The notes beneath the pieces were generated by a model. It had not been told where the DNA came from. It saw nothing but the letters and a program-made list of their open reading frames with translations, and searched no databases. DNA of 49,589 nt, taken from assembly GCA_021299175.1 (NCBI GenBank), contig JAJTFY010000001.1, positions 1 to 49,589 of the forward strand, given 5' to 3'. Both the position numbers and the translations under genes were made by a program. Below are positions 17,551-25,802 of this stretch, one piece after another. The first letter of the stretch is position 1. The number at the start of each line of letters is the position of its first letter. Source of the stretch: Chitinophagaceae bacterium. Its GTDB lineage: Bacteria > Bacteroidota > Bacteroidia > Chitinophagales > Chitinophagaceae.

Positions 17551-20235
17551 ATGGCAGAAAAAGTACATATCAAGCCTTACATGAGATTGTCCGGATTGGA
17601 GCCTTTGGTCATCCGACCGGAGACCAATTTCGTGAATGTAGGCGAACGCACCAATGTTACGGGATCAAAGAAGTTTGCCCGACTCATCAAGGAAGAAAAA
17701 TACGAAGAGGCCCTGGGAGTGGCCAGGCAGCAGGTTGAAAGCGGGGCACAAATCCTTGACGTGAACATGGACGATGCCTTGCTGGATGGCGAAAAGGAAA
17801 TGGTTATCTTTTTGAACCTGTTGCAAAGCGAACCAGATATTGCCAGGATCCCCGTCATGATTGACTCCTCAAAGTTTTCAATCATCGAGGCAGGACTGAA
17901 ATGCATACAAGGGAAATGCGTGGTTAACTCTATTTCCCTTAAAGAAGGCGAAGAAAAATTCATCCAGCAGGCCATCATCTGCAGAAGTTTTGGCGCAGCA
18001 GTGATCGTAATGGCCTTTGATGAGGATGGACAGGCAGATACCCTGGAAAAAAGAATTAGGATTGGTGAAAGGGCATACGAAATCCTCACAAAAAAAGTTG
18101 GATTTCCCGCATCGGACATCATCTTCGACCTTAATGTTTTTGCAGTAGCCACAGGATTGGAAGAGCACAACAATTATGGTGTTGATTTCATTGAAGCCAC
18201 CAGGGCATTGAAACAAAAATATCCACTGGTCAAAATTTCTGGCGGCGTCAGCAACCTTTCTTTCTCTTTCCGCGGCAACGACCATGTGCGCGAGGCCATG
18301 CACTCTGTGTTCCTCTACCACGCCATCAAAGCGGGAATGGACATGGGTATTGTCAATGCAGGTCAGCTGGTGATTTATGATGAGATTGATCCTGTGCTGA
18401 GAAACCTCTGCGAAGATGTTATCCTCAACAGGAACAATGATGATAACCAGGCAACTGAAAAACTGATCCAGTTTGCTGAGACCGTAAAGGCCAAAGGCAA
18501 GGTTCAGGAAAGGGATGAAGCCTGGCGCAACAATTCTGTTCAAGAGCGTTTGAAACATGCCCTGATAAATGGCATTACTGAATACATTGATGCAGATACT
18601 GAAGAGGCCAGACAGGCATATCCCCGGCCCCTTGATGTCATTGAAGGACCGCTGATGGATGGAATGAACATCGTGGGAGACCTGTTTGGTGTTGGTAAAA
18701 TGTTCCTGCCACAGGTGGTGAAAAGCGCCCGTGTCATGAAAAAAAGTGTGGCTGTACTCACCCCATACATTGAGGCAGCAAAGCAAGAAGCATCTGCAGC
18801 AGGAAAGATCTTGTTGGCAACGGTAAAAGGCGATGTGCATGATATTGGAAAAAATATTGTGGGTGTTGTGCTTGGTTGCAATGGATACGATATTGTAGAC
18901 CTTGGTGTGATGGTTGGAGCTGATAAAATCCTTGATGAGGCCGTCAAACACAATGCAGACATCATTGGACTGAGTGGATTGATTACTCCTTCCCTGGATG
19001 AAATGGTGCATGTGGCCTCAGAGATGAAACGCCGTGGAATGAAACAACCCCTGCTGATCGGTGGAGCCACTACATCCCGCATGCATACTGCGCTCAAGAT
19101 CGCACAACAGTATGACGGTGGTGTGGTGCATGTGCTGGATGCATCGCGAAGTGTATCAGTTGCAGGTTCGTTGCTGAACCAAAACAAAACAGATTTTCTT
19201 GGCGCCATCGATGTGGAATATGATAAGCTGCGCACTGAGTTTGCCAACAAAAAGAATAGCAAGGAAATGCTTTCATATGAGGAAGCGGTGAAGCGGAAAT
19301 TCAGCATCAATTGGGCTGAAACCCCTTTCACAAAGCCAAGCTTCACAGGCAAAAAAGAAATCACTGACATCAGCATTGAAACCCTGATTCCTTATATTGA
19401 CTGGACGCCATTCTTCATTGCATGGGAGATGCATGGCAAATTCCCTGCCATCCTCAAAGATGAAATAGTAGGAAAGGAAGCATCAAAATTATATGACGAT
19501 GCCAACAACATGTTGCAACAGATGATGGCGGAGAAATGGCTTGAACCGAGGGCTGTGATTGGCTTCTGGCCAGCCAACAGCAATGACCGCGACAGCGTCA
19601 CCTTACTCAATACAGAAACCAATGAAGAACTGGAATTACAATTCCTTCGCCAGCAAATGAAAAAGGCCGCAGACCAGCCCAATCTTTCATTGGCCGACTT
19701 CATAGCGCCTTCATCTGTTGATCAACAAGATCATCTTGGCGCATTTGCAGTAACCATACAAGGCATTGAGCGACACATACAACGCTTCGAAGCACAACTT
19801 GACGACTACAGCAAGATCATGCTGCAGGCGCTGGCTGACAGGCTTGCAGAAGCACTGGCAGAATATATCCACATGAAAGTGAGAACGGAATATTGGGGCT
19901 ATGCCAAAGATGAACTGCTGTCCAACGATGACATGATCAAGGAAGTGTACACAGGCATCAGGCCAGCACCTGGTTATCCTGCCTGCCCGGATCATACCGA
20001 GAAGAACAAGCTCTTTCATTTGCTTGATGCCACCAACCAGATTGGCATCACCCTCACAGAGTCGTTGGCCATGTTCCCTGCCTCTTCTGTTTGCGGCTGG
20101 TATTTTGCCCACCCTGAAGCCAAATATTTCGGCGTAGGAAAAATCACCAAAGACCAATTACAGGACTATGCAACAAGAAAGGGTATGGATAATACAGAAG
20201 CAGAAAAATGGTTGAGGCCAAGCCTTGATGCCTAA
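17551..20235 (+). CDS. metH: Methionine synthase, folate/cobalamin/reactivation modules (split MetH, part 2)
   Basis: The 894-residue protein carries the remaining MetH modules in order. The pterin-binding barrel comes first ([17 protein letters not shown] near 25; QILDVNMDD). The cobalamin cap follows (near 330-400), then the B12-binding Rossmann domain with [10 protein letters not shown], where H430 is the lower axial cobalt ligand. The AdoMet-dependent reactivation domain is last ([25 protein letters not shown] near 800). It catalyses methyl transfer from 5-methyltetrahydrofolate to cob(I)alamin and then to homocysteine bound by the preceding gene product. It would be co-transcribed with part 1. 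No metF is nearby. Confidence 0.96.
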   Translation: MAEKVHIKPYMRLSGLEPLVIRPETNFVNVGERTNVTGSKKFARLIKEEKYEEALGVARQQVESGAQILDVNMDDALLDGEKEMVIFLNLLQSEPDIARIPVMIDSSKFSIIEAGLKCIQGKCVVNSISLKEGEEKFIQQAIICRSFGAAVIVMAFDEDGQADTLEKRIRIGERAYEILTKKVGFPASDIIFDLNVFAVATGLEEHNNYGVDFIEATRALKQKYPLVKISGGVSNLSFSFRGNDHVREAMHSVFLYHAIKAGMDMGIVNAGQLVIYDEIDPVLRNLCEDVILNRNNDDNQATEKLIQFAETVKAKGKVQERDEAWRNNSVQERLKHALINGITEYIDADTEEARQAYPRPLDVIEGPLMDGMNIVGDLFGVGKMFLPQVVKSARVMKKSVAVLTPYIEAAKQEASAAGKILLATVKGDVHDIGKNIVGVVLGCNGYDIVDLGVMVGADKILDEAVKHNADIIGLSGLITPSLDEMVHVASEMKRRGMKQPLLIGGATTSRMHTALKIAQQYDGGVVHVLDASRSVSVAGSLLNQNKTDFLGAIDVEYDKLRTEFANKKNSKEMLSYEEAVKRKFSINWAETPFTKPSFTGKKEITDISIETLIPYIDWTPFFIAWEMHGKFPAILKDEIVGKEASKLYDDANNMLQQMMAEKWLEPRAVIGFWPANSNDRDSVTLLNTETNEELELQFLRQQMKKAADQPNLSLADFIAPSSVDQQDHLGAFAVTIQGIERHIQRFEAQLDDYSKIMLQALADRLAEALAEYIHMKVRTEYWGYAKDELLSNDDMIKEVYTGIRPAPGYPACPDHTEKNKLFHLLDATNQIGITLTESLAMFPASSVCGWYFAHPEAKYFGVGKITKDQLQDYATRKGMDNTEAEKWLRPSLDA

Positions 20236-20255
20236 GACAACAATAAAAACAATCC

Positions 20256-21029
20256 ATGCGAATTATCTCCTACAATGTCAATGGGATCAGGGCTGCCATC
20301 AAAAAAGGTTTGATTGATTGGCTGAAAACCGATCCTGCAGACATCATTTGCTTGCAAGAAACAAAGGCAACCAAGTATGATGTTGACATGAAGGAAATCA
20401 ATGATCTGGGCTATTACGATTATTGGTTCAGTGCCAGCAGCAAAAAAGGATACAGCGGTGTAGCTGTATTTACAAAAATAAAGCCGGACAAGGTGGTCAC
20501 TGGAAATGGCCATGCGCAGAGCGATGACGAAGGCCGTGTGATTCAACTGCATTTTGGAAAACTGCTACTGATCAATGCTTATTTTCCATCAGGTACTTCT
20601 GGCGACGAAAGACAATCCTTCAAGATGGAATGGTTGAATGAGATGCTGCCCTACCTGAACAAAACAAAGAAGAAATTTGAAGGCATCATCCTTTGCGGTG
20701 ATTACAATATCGCACACAATCCCATCGACATCCATGATCCCAAAGGGAATAAAAATACCACTGGATTCCTTCCTGAAGAAAGGGCATGGATGGATGATTT
20801 TTTTGCATCAGGATGGGTGGACAGCTTCAGAAAAATTCATCCTGAGCCACACAGGTATTCCTGGTGGAGCCAGCGATTTCCAAGTGTAAGGCTCAACAAC
20901 AAAGGCTGGCGCATTGATTACATCAACGTTACAGAGAGTCTCGCTGCACACATTGTTGATGCAGAGATTTTTCCGGATATAAAACACAGTGATCATTGCC
21001 CTGTTTATCTTGAACTCTCAAATTTTTAA
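20256..21029 (+). CDS. xth: Exodeoxyribonuclease III / AP endonuclease
   Basis: The 257-residue protein is of the exonuclease III (EEP) family. Visible motifs are RIISYNVNGIRAA, the metal-binding Glu in ICLQETKA, CGDYNIAHNPIDIHDP, and the C-terminal WRIDYINVTESL..IKHSDHCPVYLEL with the catalytic Asp-His pair. It would cleave abasic sites and degrade DNA 3' ends in base-excision repair. It lies 20 bases after metH part 2 and ends one base before the DUF4286 gene. Confidence 0.94.
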   Translation: MRIISYNVNGIRAAIKKGLIDWLKTDPADIICLQETKATKYDVDMKEINDLGYYDYWFSASSKKGYSGVAVFTKIKPDKVVTGNGHAQSDDEGRVIQLHFGKLLLINAYFPSGTSGDERQSFKMEWLNEMLPYLNKTKKKFEGIILCGDYNIAHNPIDIHDPKGNKNTTGFLPEERAWMDDFFASGWVDSFRKIHPEPHRYSWWSQRFPSVRLNNKGWRIDYINVTESLAAHIVDAEIFPDIKHSDHCPVYLELSNF

Positions 21030-21030
21030 G

Positions 21031-21336
21031 ATGCTGGTATACAACATTACCTATGCCGTCTCTCATGAAATACATGAACAATGGATGACATGGATGAAAG
21101 GAACACATATTCCAGAAATCATGTCTACAGGGCTTTTCAGCAGTTTCAAGGTGCTGCGATTGTTGGAGGTAGATGAGGAAGAGGGGCTGACATTTGCCGT
21201 GCAATTTCATGCTGAAACAGAGGAGAATTACCGCAAATACATTGCCGAACATGCACCTGCATTGCGTTTGAATGCAACCCGCCAATGGGGCGAACAAGTC
21301 ATAGGATTTCGCACTTTAATGGCAATTGTGCAATAA
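21031..21336 (+). CDS. DUF4286 family protein
   Basis: The 101-residue protein begins MLVYNITYAVSHEIHEQWMTWMKGTHIPEIMSTGLFSSFKVLRLL. This resembles the Bacteroidota DUF4286 family, small single-domain proteins with a ferredoxin-like (dimeric alpha-beta barrel-like) look and no known function. ATG 21031 follows the xth stop by one base; the track's earlier start at 20989 would overlap xth and has no support. It is probably translated together with xth. Confidence 0.75.
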   Translation: MLVYNITYAVSHEIHEQWMTWMKGTHIPEIMSTGLFSSFKVLRLLEVDEEEGLTFAVQFHAETEENYRKYIAEHAPALRLNATRQWGEQVIGFRTLMAIVQ

Positions 21337-21417
21337 GTGTGGAAAAATAGATTATCTTCACCAGCTAAAATGCAGGTCAGTATTGGCTTTTAGCGGAAAT
21401 AAGTGAAGAAAAAAAAT

Positions 21418-21447
21418 TTTGTTAGAATCAAAAAGCCTATAAATTTG
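21418..21447 (+). promoter_or_regulatory. Bacteroidota promoter for HU
   Basis: TTTG (21418-21421), 18 bases, then TAAATTTG (21440-21447). The expected start is near 21453, giving a leader of about 27 bases before ATG 21480. Confidence 0.75.
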
Positions 21448-21479
21448 TCAGTATACAAATCAATTAAAAATTTACGTCT

Positions 21480-21749
21480 ATGAACAAAGCTGAATTGATC
21501 GCCAAGCTCGCTGATGATGCTGGTATCACCAAGACTCAGGCTAACGCTACACTTGATTCATTTGTTAGCGCAGTAACCAAAACCCTCAAAGGTGGTGGTA
21601 AAGTTACACTGGTAGGTTTCGGTACTTTCTCTGTAACCAAAAGGGCTGCTCGCAATGGTCGTAACCCACAGACTGGTGCTGTGATCAAGATCAAGGCAAA
21701 GAAGGTTGCCAAGTTCAAAGCTGGTAAAGAGCTTTCTGCAAAGATCTAA
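21480..21749 (+). CDS. hup: DNA-binding protein HU
   Basis: The 89-residue protein is a standard HU-family nucleoid protein: MNKAELIAKLADDAGITKTQANATLDSF, the beta-arm with GTFSVTKRAARNGRNPQTGAVIKI and the C-terminal helix KKVAKFKAGKELSAKI. It forms dimers that bend and compact DNA. The codon pattern is biased in the manner of highly expressed genes. It is monocistronic: a good promoter lies upstream and a strong terminator follows 17 bases after its stop. Confidence 0.96.
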   Translation: MNKAELIAKLADDAGITKTQANATLDSFVSAVTKTLKGGGKVTLVGFGTFSVTKRAARNGRNPQTGAVIKIKAKKVAKFKAGKELSAKI

Positions 21750-21766
21750 CCGCTTTTAAAAAAACT

Positions 21767-21803
21767 AAAAAAGCAAGACGCTTGCGTGTCTTGCTTTTTT
21801 TTT
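21767..21803 (+). terminator. Rho-independent terminator after HU
   Basis: The stem AAAAAAGCAAGAC / GTCTTGCTTTTTT has an 8-base loop and a run of T. It separates HU from the ribosomal protein THX gene 28 bases further on. Confidence 0.92.
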
Positions 21804-21830
21804 CACTTTAAAATTTTAAAAACAAATACA

Positions 21831-21938
21831 ATGGGAAGAGGCGACAAAAAAACAAAGAAAGGAAAGATATTCAAAGGTTCTTTCGGTAAGTCAAGACCAG
21901 CCAAAGCAGGCAAGAAAGCTGCTCCTCGCAAGGCTTAA
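21831..21938 (+). CDS. 30S ribosomal protein THX
   Basis: This 35-residue ORF is too short for the track. Its sequence, starting MGRGDKKTKKGKIFKGSFGK and ending in a Lys/Ala/Arg tail, matches the bTHX (Thx) family of the small ribosomal subunit, where the peptide sits in the head of the 30S among rRNA helices. Fifteen of 35 residues are Lys or Arg. It follows HU and its terminator, with only 27 bases in between and no TAnnTTTG box. It may therefore rely on terminator read-through or on an unrecognised promoter. Confidence 0.9.
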   Translation: MGRGDKKTKKGKIFKGSFGKSRPAKAGKKAAPRKA

Positions 21939-21948
21939 TTTGTTATCC

Positions 21949-22000
21949 GTTATCAGTTGTGGGTTGTGGGTTGATTATGCACAGTTCATCAACTGATAAC
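21949..22000. repeat. 11-bp inverted repeat between THX and pdxH
   Basis: GTTATCAGTTG (21949-21959) and CAACTGATAAC (21990-22000) are perfect complements around a 30-base loop containing GGGTTGTGGGTTG. There is no T-run after either arm, so a classical terminator is unlikely. It sits between the stops of two converging genes. Confidence 0.7.
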
Positions 22001-22014
22001 TGACAAATGATATT

Positions 22015-22650
22015 TTAGGGAGCCAATCTTTCAACCTTCCAGGCTCCGTTCTTATTGCTGTATTTTATCCTATCGTGCAGCCGATTGCTGCGGCCCTGCC
22101 AAAATTCAATTGTTTCTGCTACAACCCTGTATCCGCCCCAGTGCGATGGACGGGGAACTTCGCCCGAGGCATACTCCTCAAGCAATGATGCTGCCTTTTT
22201 ATCCAGGATTTCCCGGCTTTCAATGATCTTGCTTTGCGGTGAGGCCCATGCACCCAGCTTGCTTCCCAATGGTCTGCTATAGTAGTATTCATCACTCTCT
22301 TCAGCTGACACCCGCTCACATCTTCCTTCTATGCGCACCTGCCTTTCCAACTCTTTCCAGAAAAAAACCAGTGATGCATATGGATTGGCATCCAGCTGTT
22401 GCCCCTTATCACTTTCATAATTGGTATAAAAAACAAAGCCGTTTTCATCAAACCCTTTCAGCAGAACGATCCTGGCGGATGGCCTTCCTGTTGCAGTGAT
22501 GGTAGACAGGGTCATGGCATTGACTTCATCAATGGCTGAATCCAATGCTTCGTCCCACCATTGGCTGAACTGCATTAAAGGATTATCATGTACATCTGAC
22601 TCAGAAAGTGAACGAAGCTGATAGTCTTTGCGGATGGAAGCGATGGACAT
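22015..22650 (-). CDS. pdxH: Pyridoxamine 5'-phosphate oxidase
   Basis: The 211-residue protein is a full-length PNPOx: MTLSTITATGRPSARIVLLKGFDENGFVFYTNYESDKGQQLDANPYASLVFFW, then RQVRIEGRCERV, the PRPSHWGGYRV segment and the C-terminal RLHDRIKYS signature. It oxidises pyridoxine or pyridoxamine 5'-phosphate to pyridoxal 5'-phosphate with FMN. The start codon lies next to the large 9-bp repeat array that separates it from pyrH on the same strand, so the two genes may not share a transcript. Confidence 0.96.
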   Translation of the reverse strand: MSIASIRKDYQLRSLSESDVHDNPLMQFSQWWDEALDSAIDEVNAMTLSTITATGRPSARIVLLKGFDENGFVFYTNYESDKGQQLDANPYASLVFFWKELERQVRIEGRCERVSAEESDEYYYSRPLGSKLGAWASPQSKIIESREILDKKAASLLEEYASGEVPRPSHWGGYRVVAETIEFWQGRSNRLHDRIKYSNKNGAWKVERLAP

Positions 22651-22653
22651 ATA

Positions 22654-22775
22654 GTTGAAGGGGTTGAGGAGGTTGAAGGGGTTGAAGAGGTTGAAGGGGT
22701 TGAAGAGGTTGAAGAGGTTTAAGGATAATCTTCAACCTCTTCAACAGGCCGAAGGCCGACTTCAACCTCTTCAAC
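22654..22775. repeat. Large 9-bp repeat array with long inverted repeats and GC hairpin
   Basis: Eight consecutive units of the GTTGAAGRG family (22654-22725) are followed by two inverted copies, CTTCAACCTCTTCAAC, at 22730-22745 and 22760-22775. Between these lies GGCC-GAA-GGCC (22747-22757). The inverted copies are exact complements of units 6-7 (22699-22714), giving a 16-bp perfect stem. It fills almost the whole pdxH-pyrH gap. Confidence 0.92.
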
Positions 22776-22795
22776 TGGAATATGCTCCTTTAACG

Positions 22796-23506
22796 TTACT
22801 TGACCAACGTTCCAATCTGCTCACCAGTCACCAATTTTTTCAAGTTGCCTTCCTGATTGATGTCAAAAACGATGATGGGAAGATTGTTTTCCATACAAAG
22901 GGTGAAGGCAGTCATGTCCATGATCTTCAGGTTCTTCTCAATACACTCCTTGTAAGAAATGGTATCATACTTTGTTGCAGTTGGATCCTTTTCCGGATCT
23001 GAGGTATAGATACCATTGACGCGGGTTCCCTTGATGATGACATCTGCACCAATCTCAACAGCCCGCAATGAACCGGCAGTATCTGTGGTAAAATAGGGGT
23101 TGCCAGTACCACCACCGAAAATCACGATCCTGTTTTTCTCAAGGTGCCTGATGGCCCTTCTGCGGATATAGGGCTCTGCCACCTGTTCCATTTTGATGGC
23201 TGTCAACAAACGGGTATACATCCCTTGTTTCTCCAGCATGGCCTGGATGGCCATTCCATTGATGACGGTAGCCAACATACCCATATAGTCTCCGTGGGCG
23301 CGTTCGATGCCGGTTTCTGATTCATTCATGCCCCGGTAGATGTTGCCGCCACCAATAACGATGGCCACTTCAACACCAAGGTCCACAACACTTTTGATTT
23401 CCTTGGCATAGCGGTTGATCATGGTAGGATCAATACCAAATCCGTTGTCTCCAACAAGGGACTCTCCGGATAATTTCAGCAGTATTCTTTTGTATATGGG
23501 TTGCAT
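22796..23506 (-). CDS. pyrH: Uridylate kinase
   Basis: The 236-residue protein is bacterial UMP kinase of the amino-acid-kinase fold: [49 protein letters not shown] and [19 protein letters not shown]. It phosphorylates UMP to UDP with ATP. The track's start at 23521 is TTG inside the promoter box; ATG 23506 gives the normal N-terminus. It follows tsf, the usual bacterial order, but a strong terminator and its own promoter separate it from the translation operon. Confidence 0.96.
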   Translation of the reverse strand: MQPIYKRILLKLSGESLVGDNGFGIDPTMINRYAKEIKSVVDLGVEVAIVIGGGNIYRGMNESETGIERAHGDYMGMLATVINGMAIQAMLEKQGMYTRLLTAIKMEQVAEPYIRRRAIRHLEKNRIVIFGGGTGNPYFTTDTAGSLRAVEIGADVIIKGTRVNGIYTSDPEKDPTATKYDTISYKECIEKNLKIMDMTAFTLCMENNLPIIVFDINQEGNLKKLVTGEQIGTLVK

Positions 23507-23510
23507 GGTG

Positions 23511-23518
23511 CAAAGATA
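23511..23518 (-). promoter_or_regulatory. Bacteroidota -7 box for pyrH
   Basis: TATCTTTG on the minus strand is an exact match lying four bases before the ATG, so the mRNA should start at or next to the start codon. The region where a -33 box would lie is occupied by the tsf terminator hairpin. Confidence 0.65.
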
Positions 23519-23549
23519 CAAAAAGGGCCTTCATGAAGAAGGCCCTTTT
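23519..23549 (-). terminator. Rho-independent terminator of the rplM-tsf operon
   Basis: The stem AAAAGGGCCTTC / GAAGGCCCTTTT has a five-base loop and a run of T on the minus strand. It comes about 23 bases after the tsf stop, and its T-run leads directly into the pyrH -7 box. Confidence 0.93.
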
Positions 23550-23571
23550 CTATATTCGATTGTCGATTGGA

Positions 23572-24411
23572 TTATCCGAGTGCTACACGCTTGAAGGAAA
23601 CAACCTTCAGGTCAGCGCCTTTAGACTTAAGATAATCTCCGACAGACATGCCGCCATCCTTTACAAAAGCCTGGGCAAGCAAAGTGCTTTCCTTATAGAA
23701 GGCATTCAGCTTTCCTTCAGCGATCTTGGAGATCATTTCGTCGGGCTTTCCTGCCATTTTAGGATCATTCTTGATCAACTCAAGGATAACACCTTTTTCT
23801 CTTTCAATTACTTCAGCAGAAACCGAAGATGAATCGATAGCAACTGGATTCATGGCAGCAATCTGCATGGCAATGTCCTTGCCTACTTCAGCTTGTGCCT
23901 CGTTCAAACCAACCAATACACCCATCCTGTTTGCACCGTGGATGTATGATGATACGAACGCAGCATCAATGCGCTCAAACTTGGAAACACCAATCTTCTC
24001 ACCAATGCTGGCAAGCTTGTCGTTCACAAGATCAGCGATCTTGGCACCATTGATTTCCTGTGCATTCAACTCTTCAGCTGAACTCACGTTGTTGGCAATG
24101 GCTGCATCCATGATGCTTTGGGCGAATGCAATAAAGTCATCGTTTTTGCTAACGAAATCAGTTTCGCAGCTCAGGCACAAAGTGATGCCGGTCTTGTTGT
24201 CTGCGGTTGTTTTGGCAAGCACAACACCTTCTTTCGCATCGCGGTCTCCCCTGAGTGCTGCAACTTTCTGGCCTTTTTTCCTCAACCAGTCGATCGCAGC
24301 TTCAATGTCTCCATTGTTTTCAGTAAGTGCCTTGCGACAATCCATCATGCCTGCACCCGTCATTTGACGCAGCTTGTTGATTTCAGCTGCCGTTATTGTT
24401 ACTTCTGACAT
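23572..24411 (-). CDS. tsf: Elongation factor Ts
   Basis: The 279-residue EF-Ts has the N-terminal UBA-like domain (ITAAEINKLRQMTGAGMMDCRKALTENNGDIEAAIDWLRKKG) and the core with LCLSCETDFVSKNDDF (TDFV contact with EF-Tu). Two coiled dimerisation segments follow. It exchanges GDP for GTP on EF-Tu. The start is marked by a rare Shine-Dalgarno-like GGAGGA five bases before the ATG. It is the last gene of the rplM-rpsI-rpsB-tsf operon. Confidence 0.97.
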   Translation of the reverse strand: MSEVTITAAEINKLRQMTGAGMMDCRKALTENNGDIEAAIDWLRKKGQKVAALRGDRDAKEGVVLAKTTADNKTGITLCLSCETDFVSKNDDFIAFAQSIMDAAIANNVSSAEELNAQEINGAKIADLVNDKLASIGEKIGVSKFERIDAAFVSSYIHGANRMGVLVGLNEAQAEVGKDIAMQIAAMNPVAIDSSSVSAEVIEREKGVILELIKNDPKMAGKPDEMISKIAEGKLNAFYKESTLLAQAFVKDGGMSVGDYLKSKGADLKVVSFKRVALG

Positions 24412-24417
24412 ATTTAT

Positions 24418-24422
24418 CCTCC
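24418..24422 (-). promoter_or_regulatory. Shine-Dalgarno sequence of tsf
   Basis: GGAGG (extended to GGAGGA) lies just upstream of the tsf ATG, with the core six bases away. I saw no comparably strong Shine-Dalgarno sequence before the other genes I inspected, in keeping with rare SD use in Bacteroidota. It supports the start at 24411. Confidence 0.6.
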
Positions 24423-24478
24423 GGTCTTGAAACCATTACTGGTCGAAGACACGATATTTAAGTGAATGTATGGTTTGA

Positions 24479-25345
24479 TTACTTTTTCTGGGCTGGCTTC
24501 CTTCCGCCACCACCTGCTGCAGGAACCCTGCGCTTGGGTGCACCAGGTTTGCTCCTTCTGCCACCATCTGCATCTCCTTCCTCATCTACTGAGAACTTCA
24601 ATGCATTTTCGCCTGAATCATCACCCTCTTCGCTGTCATCAGACTTCTCAGCCTGACGCTCAGCCAATCCTTCAGCAATCGCTGCAGTGATATAGTTGGT
24701 GATAATGGCGATGGATTTGGTTGCATCGTCATTGGAAGGTACAGGGAAGTCAACCTTGTTTGGATCACAATTGGTATCAACCATACCGAATGTAGTGATG
24801 CCCAAACGCTTGGCTTCTGCCATGGCAATATGCTCATGACCGATGTCAATGATGAACAAAGCTGCTGGTACACGACCCAATTGAGCGATACCACCCAATA
24901 CTTTTTCCATCTTATCCTTGTCGCGAGACAATTGAAGACGCTCTTTCTTGGTGATGTTGTCGAAGCTGCCATCAGCAAGCATTTTTTCAATGCTCTGCAT
25001 TTTCTTTACCGACTTGCGAACGGTGTTGAAGTTGGTCAACATGCCACCCAACCAGCGCTCAGTAACAAAAGGCATGTTCACCTTCTGTGCACACTCGGTA
25101 ACGATTTCCTTGGCTTGCTTCTTGGTTCCAACAAACATGATCTTCTTACCGCTTTTGGCGATGTTCTTGAGGGCAAGGGCAGTTTCCTGCAAGCACTCAA
25201 CAGTCTTGTTCAGATCAATGATATGGATGCCTTTTTTCTCTGCATAGATGTAAGGCAACATCTTAGGATTCCACTTCTTACGGAGGTGACCGAAGTGAAC
25301 ACCTGCTTCAAGGAGTTGCTGCTGCAGTGTAGTATTATTTTCCAT
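24479..25345 (-). CDS. rpsB: 30S ribosomal protein S2, with long charged C-terminal tail
   Basis: The 288-residue protein contains the complete S2 core: LLEAGVHFGHLRKKWNPKMLPYIYAEKKGIHIIDL, PFVTERWLGGMLTNF and FGMVDTNCDPNKVDFPVPSNDDATKSI. Past residue about 232 it has a low-complexity tail, first acidic (DDSEEGDDSGE) and then basic/Gly-Pro-rich (GRRSKPGAPKRRVPAAGGGGRKPAQKK). E. coli S2 is 241 residues. The tail function is unknown. It lies between rpsI and tsf in the conserved operon. Confidence 0.97.
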   Translation of the reverse strand: MENNTTLQQQLLEAGVHFGHLRKKWNPKMLPYIYAEKKGIHIIDLNKTVECLQETALALKNIAKSGKKIMFVGTKKQAKEIVTECAQKVNMPFVTERWLGGMLTNFNTVRKSVKKMQSIEKMLADGSFDNITKKERLQLSRDKDKMEKVLGGIAQLGRVPAALFIIDIGHEHIAMAEAKRLGITTFGMVDTNCDPNKVDFPVPSNDDATKSIAIITNYITAAIAEGLAERQAEKSDDSEEGDDSGENALKFSVDEEGDADGGRRSKPGAPKRRVPAAGGGGRKPAQKK

Positions 25346-25384
25346 TGTATAAAGTATGTTTTTGATTCTAGATTGGTGATCCTG

Positions 25385-25774
25385 TTAACGCTTGCTGAAC
25401 TGGTAGCTTCTACGTGCTTTCTTCTTACCGAATTTCTTCCTTTCAACACCCCTTGGATCCCTTCTCAACAAACCTGCAGCTTTCAATGCCGGCCTGAATT
25501 CAGGATTCAAAGCGATGAGCGCACGGGAGATACCCAATTTAGAAGCTTCAGCCTGGCCTTTTTTACCACCGCCTGCAGCATTGATCTTGATATCGTATTT
25601 TCCAGCTCCTTCAACAACAGTGATGGGAAGTTCCACCTGGTTCTGAAGATAGATCTGAGGAAAATATGCCTTGTAATCAAGGTCGTTTACGATGATGTTA
25701 CCATCCCCCTTGCTGAGGAATACCCTGGTAACAGCTTCCTTTCTACGACCAAGTCCGTTTTTTTGTTTTTCCAT
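25385..25774 (-). CDS. rpsI: 30S ribosomal protein S9
   Basis: The 129-residue S9 has the N-terminal GLGRRKEAVTRVFL, the core NAAGGGKKGQAEASKLGISRALIALNPEFRPALKAAGLLRRDPRGVERKKFGKKKARRSYQFSKR, and the conserved C-terminal SKR that reaches the P-site tRNA. The gene is 28 bases after rplM, as in most bacteria. Confidence 0.97.
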   Translation of the reverse strand: MEKQKNGLGRRKEAVTRVFLSKGDGNIIVNDLDYKAYFPQIYLQNQVELPITVVEGAGKYDIKINAAGGGKKGQAEASKLGISRALIALNPEFRPALKAAGLLRRDPRGVERKKFGKKKARRSYQFSKR

Positions 25775-25802
25775 TATTCTTTATTTGAAATCGTTTTGAA
25801 AA

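Noticed and set aside
17878-19011. Long antisense ORF (377 aa) within metH
   Set aside because: Shadow of the highly conserved metH reading frame; no recognisable protein features.
22654-22775. CRISPR array
   Set aside because: Units are 9 bp and contiguous with no unique spacers of 25-40 bp, and no cas genes are nearby.
22655-23002. Plus-strand ORF rich in KGLKRL repeats
   Set aside because: It is a reading of the 9-bp repeat array that then runs antisense through pyrH; the periodic peptide reflects the DNA repeat.
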